64,000 nucleotides of DNA from an uncultured Clostridia bacterium (GTDB taxonomy: Bacteria > Bacillota > Clostridia > Lachnospirales > Lachnospiraceae). Made by a program: the position numbers and the translations under genes. Position 1 is the first letter of the stretch. Every line of letters begins with the position of its first letter. Positions 30,959 through 39,469 of this stretch are shown here, one piece after another. Below the pieces are notes generated by a model, which had not been told where the DNA came from, ran no database searches, and worked only from the letters and a program-made list of their open reading frames with translations. The stretch is from NCBI GenBank assembly GCA_947174885.1, contig CAMWKO010000007.1, forward strand, positions 1-64,000, read 5' to 3'.

Positions 30959-32488
30959 ATGGTTGATAGAATTTCAAATTTGATAGCGGTCGGACAGCTT
31001 GAGGATGCAACAATTCTTTTAATGAAGGAAATAGAGAAAAACGGATTTAATGATATATATGCAATCTTAGCTGCAACTATTAATAAACAATATGGGGATT
31101 TTGAAAGCTCTTTGAATTATATTTTGAGGGGATTGGAATATAATAATGCAAATTATGAACTGCATTTGATGCTGGGGGATTATTATGCCGATTTGGATGT
31201 GATGCAGGCATATTTACAATATGAGACAGCTCTTCTTTTCTGTGAAAACCAGAAGGGATGTAACAGTGAAGATTATGTATACATTCAGGATGTGTCAGCT
31301 TCCTTTAAAAAGTCAAAAAGGGAAGAACTTAAGCAGAGCTTTAGACATGCACCAATTCTGATATATAAGTCGGAGGATATATGTTATGGTCTGCTAAATC
31401 ATTTTTCGGATGTTATGGCAGAGGAATTGAAGCAACTGGGAGAAAATGTAGAGGTAATTGATATTACGGAGACGCCACTGGAAAGCCTGACGAAGCTGGC
31501 AGGTAAATACTATAAAGCTATTCTGGGGATTCAGACATATTTGTTTTCAATAAAATATCAGGACGGGCGAAATCTGCATGATTTTATTTTTGGACCTAAA
31601 TTTAATATGCAGTTTGATCATCCCACATGTATGTATAAGCATTTTATGAATGGACCAAAGGAACTGACTGTGCTGACACATGATAGAAATTATAGCTCAT
31701 TTATACAAAAAAATTATCAGAATATTAAGGCCACATATATTTTTCCACCGGCAGGAGAAAAGTATGAAAAAAACGTGGATAAAATTTATGACTTGGTTTT
31801 TGTAGGCTCATATAGAAATCCAAAAGACTGGATGGGAGAAATATCGCAATTAGACATTAAATATGCCGGAAAGGCAACAGCGTTGATTGATTGGATGATA
31901 AAATATCCGAACGAAACATATGAGAATGGTGTAATGCACATTTTTGGAGAGGGTGTTTCCGTAGAGCAATATTTTGATTTGAAACAAACATATTTTTATG
32001 TAATGTTTTATTACAGAGAATTAATTATACAGACTATTTTAAAGGCGGGAATAGAGCTTCATGTATTCGGAGAAAGCTGGGAAACTGAAAACTGGAAAAA
32101 ATATGATAATTTAGTTATACATCCCTCTCTTACATGGGAGGAAAGCCTGAAGGTATATGCACAATCCAGACTCTCCCTTAATATTATGTCATGGCACAAG
32201 GATGGAATGACAGAGCGTATTGCAAATATGATGTTAAATAGGACGGTAGTGATTTCAGACAGAAGTACATATCTTGAAGAACACTTTGTGGACGGACAGG
32301 AGATTATGTTATTCAATCTGGAAGAAATAGGAATGCTTCCGGAATTAATAAAAAATGTATTAGAGGATAAAGCTTTACAGGATAACATTTGCGAAAAGGC
32401 TTATGAAAAAGCAGAAAGAACAGATACTTGGGAAATGCGGGCAAAACAGTTTCTTGAAATTGTAAATAAGTATTGTGATACTCCATAG
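30959..32488 (+). CDS. TPR-like N-terminus plus CgeB-type glycosyltransferase domain
   Basis: C-term 'SRLSLNIMSWHKDGMTERIANMMLNRTVVISDRSTYLEEHFVDGQEIMLFNLEEIGMLPELIKNVLED' matches the Glyco_trans_1_2/CgeB pattern. Confidence 0.7.
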   Translation: MVDRISNLIAVGQLEDATILLMKEIEKNGFNDIYAILAATINKQYGDFESSLNYILRGLEYNNANYELHLMLGDYYADLDVMQAYLQYETALLFCENQKGCNSEDYVYIQDVSASFKKSKREELKQSFRHAPILIYKSEDICYGLLNHFSDVMAEELKQLGENVEVIDITETPLESLTKLAGKYYKAILGIQTYLFSIKYQDGRNLHDFIFGPKFNMQFDHPTCMYKHFMNGPKELTVLTHDRNYSSFIQKNYQNIKATYIFPPAGEKYEKNVDKIYDLVFVGSYRNPKDWMGEISQLDIKYAGKATALIDWMIKYPNETYENGVMHIFGEGVSVEQYFDLKQTYFYVMFYYRELIIQTILKAGIELHVFGESWETENWKKYDNLVIHPSLTWEESLKVYAQSRLSLNIMSWHKDGMTERIANMMLNRTVVISDRSTYLEEHFVDGQEIMLFNLEEIGMLPELIKNVLEDKALQDNICEKAYEKAERTDTWEMRAKQFLEIVNKYCDTP

Positions 32489-32573
32489 CCTGCTCAGTGT
32501 ATCTGATTATGCAGTTTTTTCATGACCATGAACGGTAACTCTAAAAGTTATATATAGGAAAAGGAAAACTGAT

Positions 32574-33278
32574 ATGAACGAGAAGATACTTATCGTTGAT
32601 GACGAAAAGGAAATAGCTGATTTAGTTGAGGTATATTTGAAAAATGACGGGTATACTGTTTTTAAATTTTATAATGGTATTGATGCATTAAAATGTATAG
32701 ATGAAACGGATATAGATTTAGCAATATTGGATATAATGCTTCCTGATGTTGATGGTTTTCATATTTGTCAGAAAATCAGAGAGAAATTCTATTATCCCAT
32801 TATCATGCTGACGGCTAAGGTTGAGGATGGAGATAAAATAATGGGACTTACCATTGGAGCTGATGATTACATTACAAAACCCTTCAATCCGTTAGAGCTT
32901 GTAGCCAGAGTAAAGACACAGCTTCGCCGATATGTTCGCTATAACAACGCCGTTAATCCTGCAGAAAAATCTGCAACGATTACGGAATATGATATAAAAG
33001 GACTTATTATTAACAAAGAAACTCACAAATGTACTTTGTATGGAAAGGAAATTCTTCTTACTCCGATTGAGTTTTCCATACTCTGGTATCTGTGTGAACA
33101 TAGAGGGAAAGTAATTTCTTCGGAGCAATTATTTGAAAATGTCTGGGGAGAAAAATTTATTGATAATAACAATACGGTTATGGCACATATTGGAAGATTA
33201 AGGGAAAAGCTTAAAGAGCCGGCAAGAAATCCGAAATTTATAAAAACAGTATGGGGGGTTGGCTACACCATTGAATAA
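32574..33278 (+). CDS. VanR-type OmpR-family response regulator
   Basis: 'ILIVDDEKEIADLVEVYLKNDGYTVFKFYNGIDAL', 'LAILDIMLPDVDGF', 'ADDYITKPFNPLELVARVKTQLRRYVRYN', wHTH C-term. Confidence 0.9.
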   Translation: MNEKILIVDDEKEIADLVEVYLKNDGYTVFKFYNGIDALKCIDETDIDLAILDIMLPDVDGFHICQKIREKFYYPIIMLTAKVEDGDKIMGLTIGADDYITKPFNPLELVARVKTQLRRYVRYNNAVNPAEKSATITEYDIKGLIINKETHKCTLYGKEILLTPIEFSILWYLCEHRGKVISSEQLFENVWGEKFIDNNNTVMAHIGRLREKLKEPARNPKFIKTVWGVGYTIE

Positions 33279-34374
33279 AGAAATAAGATCAAGAGGTAAT
33301 TATAAGAACAGGATTATACGGCGTATTGCGTTCCAATATATATTTACCGTTCTGGCATTTATAGGAGGAATTTTACTTTTAACATTAATAGCATACGAGC
33401 TTGTTAATCAGATTATATGGCAGCCATATAATCCTATTTATATTATCTTAAAGGCTATAAAAGAATATGCACTTGTGTTTTTGATTATCTTTATTATAGC
33501 AGGCTGGGTATTTATTACCTATAAGTTTATGGGGCGTCCGTTGTGGTATCTGGATGAAGTTATTTCTGCATCCGAAAAGCTTGCCCATCCAACTGATGAA
33601 CAGATTATTTTGCCTGATGCCATGAAAAGTGTTCAGGATGAAATGAATTATATAAGAGAAACAGCTCTTCGTAATGCTTCTCTTGCAAAAGAAGCAGAAC
33701 AGCGAAAGAATGATTTGATTGTATATCTGGCACATGACTTAAAAACTCCGCTTACCTCTGTAATAGGATATCTGACATTGCTTCGTGATGAGGTCAGTAT
33801 ATCAGAAGAGCTTAGGGAAAAATATCTGTCGATATCATTAAATAAAGCCGAACGTCTTGAGGATTTGATAAATGAATTTTTTGAAATTACCAGATTTAAC
33901 CTTTCAGATATTACACTTCAGTATAGCAGAGTTAATCTGACACGATTACTGGAACAGCTTGTATTTGAATTTAAGCCTATGTTTTTAGAGAAGAATCTGC
34001 AATTCAGTTTAAGTATTCCTCCTGATATTATGATAAGATGTGATGTGGATAAGCTGCAGAGAGTCTTTGATAATCTTTTAAGAAATGCTGTTTTCTATAG
34101 CTTTGAGAATAGCGAAATTGAAATTATCGTAATGCAGGATGATATAAAAACGGATATCAGATTTATAAACCATGGTAATACCATTCCACAGGAAAAGCTT
34201 GAACGTATTTTTGAACAGTTTTATCGTTTAGATACATCACGAAGCACAAATAGTGGTGGTGCAGGACTTGGACTTGCGATATCAAAGGAAATTGTAGAGC
34301 TTCATAATGGAAGTATAAAAGCAATAAGCGAAGATGAAATTATTGAATTTGATATCAGAATCCCTCTGTCGTAA
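33259..34374 (+). CDS. VanS-type sensor histidine kinase
   Basis: Two TM; 'LIVYLAHDLKTPLTSVIGYLTLLRDE', 'DKLQRVFDNLLRNAVFYS', 'IFEQFYRLDTSRSTNSGGAGLGLAISKEIVELHNG'. TTG start overlapping the regulator. Confidence 0.9.
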   Translation: MATPLNKEIRSRGNYKNRIIRRIAFQYIFTVLAFIGGILLLTLIAYELVNQIIWQPYNPIYIILKAIKEYALVFLIIFIIAGWVFITYKFMGRPLWYLDEVISASEKLAHPTDEQIILPDAMKSVQDEMNYIRETALRNASLAKEAEQRKNDLIVYLAHDLKTPLTSVIGYLTLLRDEVSISEELREKYLSISLNKAERLEDLINEFFEITRFNLSDITLQYSRVNLTRLLEQLVFEFKPMFLEKNLQFSLSIPPDIMIRCDVDKLQRVFDNLLRNAVFYSFENSEIEIIVMQDDIKTDIRFINHGNTIPQEKLERIFEQFYRLDTSRSTNSGGAGLGLAISKEIVELHNGSIKAISEDEIIEFDIRIPLS

Positions 34375-34405
34375 GAAAAATGTAAGAAATTCCGTAGGAA
34401 AATAT

Positions 34406-34552
34406 TTGAGTATTTTTTATTAAAACAAATAAATAACACTCTTGTTATTGGTACAATTTTTGTATCAGGACAAGAGTGTTTTTTGTGCAATATATCTATG
34501 TTGCCTTTGGCAACAAGACTTTTTGAAGCTAAAAAAAATACGGAAACTCAAG
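34406..34552. mobile_element. Palindromic MITE-like element, copy E1 (degenerate/partial)
   Basis: Right half 'tctatgttgcctttggcaacaagactttttgaagctaaaaaaaatacggaaactcaag' matches E2/E3; left half diverged. Confidence 0.65.
34435..34484 (+). terminator. Rho-independent terminator after vanS-like gene
   Basis: AACACTCTTGT...ACAAGAGTGTTTTTT hairpin with U-tract. Confidence 0.8.
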
Positions 34553-34600
34553 TATAATAACATTTTTGAAATATAAAATCACGAAAGGAGATATATTAAA

Positions 34601-35641
34601 ATGCGAATAGCTATTATTTTCGGAGGTAACTCAACAGAATATGAAGTGTCCCTGCAGTCGGCATTTTCGGTTTTTGAAAATATAAATAAGGATAAGTATG
34701 ATATAGTTCCAATCGGAATTACCTGTGATGGAGAATGGTATCACTATACAGGAGATTATGTAAAAATAGCTGATAATACATGGCATGAGGATAATAAAAA
34801 CCTATATCCGGTTGTCGTTTCACAAAGCCGCTCTGTTAAAAGTTTTTTAGAACTTACAGAGGATAAGTACACGGTTATTGGTATTGATTTTGTATTCCCC
34901 ATACTTCATGGAAAAAATGGTGAAGATGGAACACTTCAGGGAATGTTTGAGCTTGCGGGGATACCTGTTATTGGCTGTAACACCTTGTCATCTGCTCTTT
35001 GTATGGATAAGGACAGGGCACATAAGCTCGTAAGCTTTGCAGGTATATCCGTACCAAAATCGGTAACCTTTAAACGTTTTGAAACAGATACGGCCTTGTT
35101 AAAAATCGAAAAGGATTTGACATATCCCCTGTTTGTCAAGCCTGTCCGTGCAGGCTCCTCCTTTGGAATAACAAAAGTAAATGCAAAAAATGAACTTAAT
35201 ACGGCTATAGAGTCAGCATTTGAACATGATACGGAGGTTATTGTCGAGGAAGCGATAGACGGCTTTGAAGTAGGTTGTGCAGTACTTGGCAATGATAAAC
35301 TGACTGTTGGCAGGGTTGATGAAATTGAGTTGTCAGGAGGTTTCTTTGATTACACTGAGAAATACACTCTTAAATCCTCAAATATTTATATGCCTGCAAG
35401 AATAGACAGTGAAACGGAAAAAAGGGTACAGGAAACTGCCGTAATTATATATAAGGCATTGGGGTGTTCAGGTTTTGCCAGAGTAGATATGTTTTTAACG
35501 CCATCCGGAGAAATTGTTTTTAACGAAGTAAATACCATTCCCGGATTTACCTCACACAGCCGTTATCCTAATATGATGAAAGGCATAGGCTTGTCTTTTG
35601 CAGATATGTTGGACAAGCTGATAGGGTTATATATAGAGTAA
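34601..35641 (+). CDS. vanG-like: VanG-type D-alanine--D-serine ligase
   Basis: 'IIFGGNSTEYEVSLQSAFSVFENI', 'LVFPILHGKNGEDGTLQGMFELAGIPVIGC'-like segment, 'VDEIELSGGFFDYTEKYTLKSSNIYMPARI', 'NEVNTIPGFTSHSRYPNMMKGIGLSFADMLDKLIGLYIE'. EKYTLKSS active-site region typical of VanG/C/E ligases. Confidence 0.87.
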   Translation: MRIAIIFGGNSTEYEVSLQSAFSVFENINKDKYDIVPIGITCDGEWYHYTGDYVKIADNTWHEDNKNLYPVVVSQSRSVKSFLELTEDKYTVIGIDFVFPILHGKNGEDGTLQGMFELAGIPVIGCNTLSSALCMDKDRAHKLVSFAGISVPKSVTFKRFETDTALLKIEKDLTYPLFVKPVRAGSSFGITKVNAKNELNTAIESAFEHDTEVIVEEAIDGFEVGCAVLGNDKLTVGRVDEIELSGGFFDYTEKYTLKSSNIYMPARIDSETEKRVQETAVIIYKALGCSGFARVDMFLTPSGEIVFNEVNTIPGFTSHSRYPNMMKGIGLSFADMLDKLIGLYIE

Positions 35642-36792
35642 TGAAAACAATTATACAAGGAAAAGAAGAAATCTCCAAAACGGACAGAGCCTACATAGAA
35701 ATTAATTTGAAGAATCTTTGTCATAACGTAAAAGTTTTACAAAATGCAATGCCAAAGAAATGTGAATTAATGGCTGTTGTGAAAGCCGAGGCATACGGAC
35801 ATGGTGCTTTTTATATTTCTAAATATCTTAATAAAATGGGTATTAAATCCTTTGCTGTTGCTACTATTGACGAGGGTATTAAACTTAGAAAATACGGTAT
35901 CAGGGGAGATATACTTATTCTTGGATGGACATGTGTAAACAGAGCATATGAACTTAAAAAATATGACCTGACCCAGACTTTAATAGATTTTGAATATGCT
36001 TATGAATTAAGCAGGCAGGGTGTTGCCGTAAAAGCACATATAAAAATAGATACGGGAATGCACAGACTGGGAATACCATGTGAAGAGTTTTTAAATGTAA
36101 AAAAAGTCTTTTCTATGAAGAATATAAAAATAAGCGGAATCTTCACTCACTTGTGTTGTTCGGACAGTAGAAATCCCGAGGATATTGAATTTACAAAAGG
36201 TCAGATTTTAAGCTTTTACAATTTAATTGATATTTTAAAGGCGAGCAGTATAACAATACCTAAGCTGCATATTCAAAGCAGCTATGGTCTCCTGAACTAT
36301 CCGGAGCTTAATTGTGATTATGTAAGAGCAGGTATAGCCTTATATGGAGTCTTAAGTACACCTGACAATGATACAAAGCTTAAACTTGATTTACGACCGG
36401 TATTTTCTCTAAAGAGTAAGGTAGTGCTTATACGGTCGGTAAAAAAAGGTGATAGTATAGGATATGGCAGGAGCTTTACGGCAAAACGTGACAGCCGGAT
36501 TGCTATATTATCTGTTGGTTATGGTGATGGATTTCCAAGAAATCTGTCCTGCGGCAGAGGAAGTGTGAAAATAAATCAACATATAGTGCCTGTAATCGGT
36601 CGTATTTGTATGGATCAGCTTGCTGTTGATATAACAGATGCAGGAGATGTAAATTGCGGAGATATTGCAACGCTTATAGGAGCAGAAGAAAGTAATGTGT
36701 TATCAGCTCCTGTAGTTGCAGATAATTCAGGCAGCATAAGTAATGAACTGCTATGCCGAATGGGAGCAAGACTGCCCGTAAGAATAGAATAA
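35641..36792 (+). CDS. Alanine/serine racemase (VanT catalytic-domain-like, no membrane domain)
   Basis: 'RAYIEINLKNLCHNVKVLQ', PLP Lys motif 'AVVKAEAYGHGA', 'RICMDQLAVDIT'. Start overlaps the ligase stop. Confidence 0.88.
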   Translation: MKTIIQGKEEISKTDRAYIEINLKNLCHNVKVLQNAMPKKCELMAVVKAEAYGHGAFYISKYLNKMGIKSFAVATIDEGIKLRKYGIRGDILILGWTCVNRAYELKKYDLTQTLIDFEYAYELSRQGVAVKAHIKIDTGMHRLGIPCEEFLNVKKVFSMKNIKISGIFTHLCCSDSRNPEDIEFTKGQILSFYNLIDILKASSITIPKLHIQSSYGLLNYPELNCDYVRAGIALYGVLSTPDNDTKLKLDLRPVFSLKSKVVLIRSVKKGDSIGYGRSFTAKRDSRIAILSVGYGDGFPRNLSCGRGSVKINQHIVPVIGRICMDQLAVDITDAGDVNCGDIATLIGAEESNVLSAPVVADNSGSISNELLCRMGARLPVRIE

Positions 36793-36826
36793 AAACACCG
36801 AGTTGTGTACAACTCGGTGTTTTTAT
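36791..36826 (+). terminator. Rho-independent terminator after racemase
   Basis: AAAAACACCGAGTTGT-GT-ACAACTCGGTGTTTTT. Confidence 0.92.
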
Positions 36827-36879
36827 TCTTGATGAAAAAGAATTATAGTTGTATAGTAGAGTACAGAAAGGTGGCAGAT

Positions 36880-37179
36880 AAAATGTGCAATCCACAGCTT
36901 GAAACATTTATGGCAATGGACATCTACTTTTAATTCGGAGCGAAAGAACTACTGTTTATCGCAGAGGGCATCAACTATGTATTGTATGAAAGAGATTCGG
37001 ATGGTAGCTTTACGGTAGCAAACAGTGGTGCCGTTTATAACAAAGCCTATGTAAATTTAGTGACAGGAAAATTTACACAGTATGCGGAAAAATCAAAAAT
37101 CCAATATATGCCTGGTATGGAAAATGTCAAAGAACAGAAAATGCTTGACCAGACTTGCTTTGTTTACAGCGTGTCATAA
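36880..37179 (+). pseudogene. Degraded coding remnant of unknown family
   Basis: MCNPQLETFMAMDIYF*FGAKELLFIAEGINYVLYERDSDGSFTVANSGAVYNK... reads through one in-frame stop with coding-like composition. Confidence 0.4.
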
Positions 37180-37180
37180 G

Positions 37181-37330
37181 GATTGTATGCTTCAGAATTT
37201 TGATGTCTTTGATTTTACACTGAAAGAAAACGACATGGAGGCAATCAGAGCCTTAGATGAAGCAGAAAGTTTATTCTTCTCACATTATGATCCAAAAACG
37301 GTAGAAATGCTGACGGGCTTGCACAGATAA
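37181..37330 (+). pseudogene. Aldo/keto reductase C-terminal fragment
   Basis: 'LQNFDVFDFTLKENDMEAIRALDEAESLFFSHYDPKTVEMLTGLHR' matches the AKR C-terminal signature; no upstream barrel. Confidence 0.75.
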
Positions 37331-37636
37331 GGAGAAATTGAAGGGGACATTTTGATTAAAATGAAGTATATGTTTAATTATTTCTATGATAATTGTATTA
37401 TCACTGGCTGCCTGTGGAAGTTCCGATGATAATAATACCGCCCAGAAAGCAAACTTCTGTAAAGTATCCGGGAGATGGCGGAGAACTAATTGAGTTTGAT
37501 GATAAAGAGCAGGATGATAATGCCCGCCCGGAGCTGATGAGTCATATTGAGGATTTGGACCTCCCTGCGCCGGAATTGATGTTTTTGGCACTACATAGGC
37601 TTGAAAGTTACTTTTTGCATTAGAGGATGGTTGGGT

Positions 37637-38110
37637 TTAGCCATCATCTTCTTCGGTCATTCTTTTGACATGGATCATGCGAGAACGAATTGTCTGCATT
37701 CTGTCGGGAATGTCTTCTTTTTTCATTGTACCATGTACCGAAAGCGTTCCGGCCTCTTTTGCTTTCTCATAATACCAGACCTTGTAGTCCACTGCGTCTG
37801 CACATTCCTTCAGCTTTTGCAATTCCTTTGACAGTATCCTCTGCTTTTCCCGGAAGAGGTTTAGGCACTGCTCAATATTTTGATCGCCTTCTGCCAACCA
37901 TGTCATGTATTGCCGAATTTCACTGATAGTCATACCGCAGCGCTTCATGCACTCGATCATATAAAATGTCTCAATATCAGTCTGACTGAATAACCGGGTA
38001 CCTCTGGAATCCCTCTTGATTGCAGGGAACAGACCCTCTTTCAGATAATATCGTATCGTATGAGGTGATAAACCTGTTTTTTGTGAAACTTCTATGACTG
38101 TATAAAACAT
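37637..38110 (-). CDS. MerR-family transcriptional regulator
   Basis: 'MFYTVIEVSQKTGLSPHTIRYYLKEGLFPAIKRDSRGTRLFSQTDIETFYMIECMKRCGMTISEIRQYM'. ATG at 38110 with GGAGGATTT RBS. Confidence 0.92.
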   Translation of the reverse strand: MFYTVIEVSQKTGLSPHTIRYYLKEGLFPAIKRDSRGTRLFSQTDIETFYMIECMKRCGMTISEIRQYMTWLAEGDQNIEQCLNLFREKQRILSKELQKLKECADAVDYKVWYYEKAKEAGTLSVHGTMKKEDIPDRMQTIRSRMIHVKRMTEEDDG

Positions 38111-38224
38111 AAATCCTCCAAAAATATGAAAATTGCTCTTGACTGAGAGTATACTATCAGCCATATAATATATGTATTAATGGCAAAAGTCAATACAACT
38201 GTTTACGATAAACAGGAGGTAAAA

Positions 38225-38590
38225 ATGAAAGATATTTTACAAAGAGAATTGGACGGAGAGGTTATCCGCACAGACGATCCCGAATATGAAAAGATAAGTG
38301 GCACGATAAGGGAAACAATGCGCCTTGCAAGCGTTTTTAATGCAAGAGCGCCGTTTGACGAGGACAACAGAGAATTGCTTGCACAGATTTTCGGCAAAAC
38401 ACTTGATGAGAGTTCAAGCATACTTCCGCCGTTCTATATTGATTATGGAAAGAATGTAACGATTGGGGATAATTCGATTATTGCCGCAGGAGCGGTTGTA
38501 ACTAAAGATGTGCCGCCTAACTGCATAGTTGCAGGCGTTCCGGCCAAAAAAATAAAAAATCTAGATAATTTACAGGAGGAAAAGATATGA
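38225..38590 (+). pseudogene. Sugar O-acetyltransferase (maltose-acetyltransferase type) with internal in-frame deletion of the hexapeptide core
   Basis: N-term maltose-acetyltransferase cap then '[14 protein letters not shown]' joined directly to '[31 protein letters not shown]'; typical proteins have ~60 additional residues here. Confidence 0.75.
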
Positions 38591-39201
38591 AAGTTCTTTT
38601 AATCAATGGAAGTCCTCACGAAAACGGCTGCACTTATACAGCGTTGTGTGAAGTGGCAAAGGCACTGGAAACAGAGGAGATTGAAACACAGATTTTTCAG
38701 ATTGGCAAAGCACCTGTGCGTGGCTGTATTGCCTGCGGCGCATGTGGGAAGCTTGGAAAATGTGCGTTTGACGATGATCCGGCAAATGAAATGATGCGGC
38801 TCATGCAGGAAGCTGACGGAATCGTGATTGGTTCACCGGTTTATTATGCAGGACCAAACGGTGCGTTGTGTGCATTATTGGACAGAGCATTTTATGCGAG
38901 CGGCGGCTTTGCATTTAAACCTGCAGCAGCAGTAGTTAGTGCGAGACGAAGTGGTACGACAGCAACCTTTGACCGTTTGAACAAATATTTCACCATGAAT
39001 CGTATGCCCATTGTTTCCTCACAATACTGGAATGGTGTCCATGGATTTACGCCTGATGACGTAAAGAAAGATGAAGAAGGCCTGCAGACTATGCGCACTC
39101 TTGGTCATAATATGGCATGGATGCTAAAAAATATTGTGGCAGGAAAGCAGCCGGTACCGACAATGGAACCGTGGCAGCCAACCCATTTTATCAGGGATTA
39201 A
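38587..39201 (+). CDS. Flavodoxin-fold NAD(P)H-dependent FMN reductase
   Basis: '[19 protein letters not shown]', '[19 protein letters not shown]', '[27 protein letters not shown]'. Confidence 0.9.
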   Translation: MKVLLINGSPHENGCTYTALCEVAKALETEEIETQIFQIGKAPVRGCIACGACGKLGKCAFDDDPANEMMRLMQEADGIVIGSPVYYAGPNGALCALLDRAFYASGGFAFKPAAAVVSARRSGTTATFDRLNKYFTMNRMPIVSSQYWNGVHGFTPDDVKKDEEGLQTMRTLGHNMAWMLKNIVAGKQPVPTMEPWQPTHFIRD

Positions 39202-39321
39202 ACAAAGCATGAAGCTTACGTTGGCTTCTTTTTTCTGATGTTAGATGCTTAAATTTTTTACTGTCCGATTTCATTTTATAATCAACCAAAAGATTTCATT
39301 TTCAAAGATATAAAAATATGC

Positions 39322-39350
39322 TTGACAATTTGCAATTATTTTGTTACCAT
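39322..39350 (+). promoter_or_regulatory. Sigma-A-like promoter for MATE gene
   Basis: TTGACA (39322) - 17 nt - TACCAT (39345). Confidence 0.6.
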
Positions 39351-39364
39351 TCCAATTAAATTAC

Positions 39365-39460
39365 CCGGAGGGTGAGTCATTCGTTAGGAAATGATGAGCT
39401 GGATAAGGTAACAGGTTGGGATGCCTGTTTTCTTACCAGCTCTTTTTCAATTTCAAAGGA
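39365..39460 (+). promoter_or_regulatory. Structured attenuator-like leader of MATE gene
   Basis: Strong hairpin GAGCTGG(a)TAAG(gt)AACAGG-loop-CCTGTT(tt)CTTACCAGCTC-TTTTT between promoter and the MATE start codon. Confidence 0.6.
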
Positions 39461-39469
39461 GATGAGAAA

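Noticed and set aside
36880-37179. Assigning the first remnant of the decayed island to a specific enzyme family
   Set aside because: Coding-like but no motif I recognise; left as an unassigned remnant.
37601-37926. Plus-strand ORFs at 37601-37831 and 37690-37926
   Set aside because: Antisense to a confident MerR-family gene.
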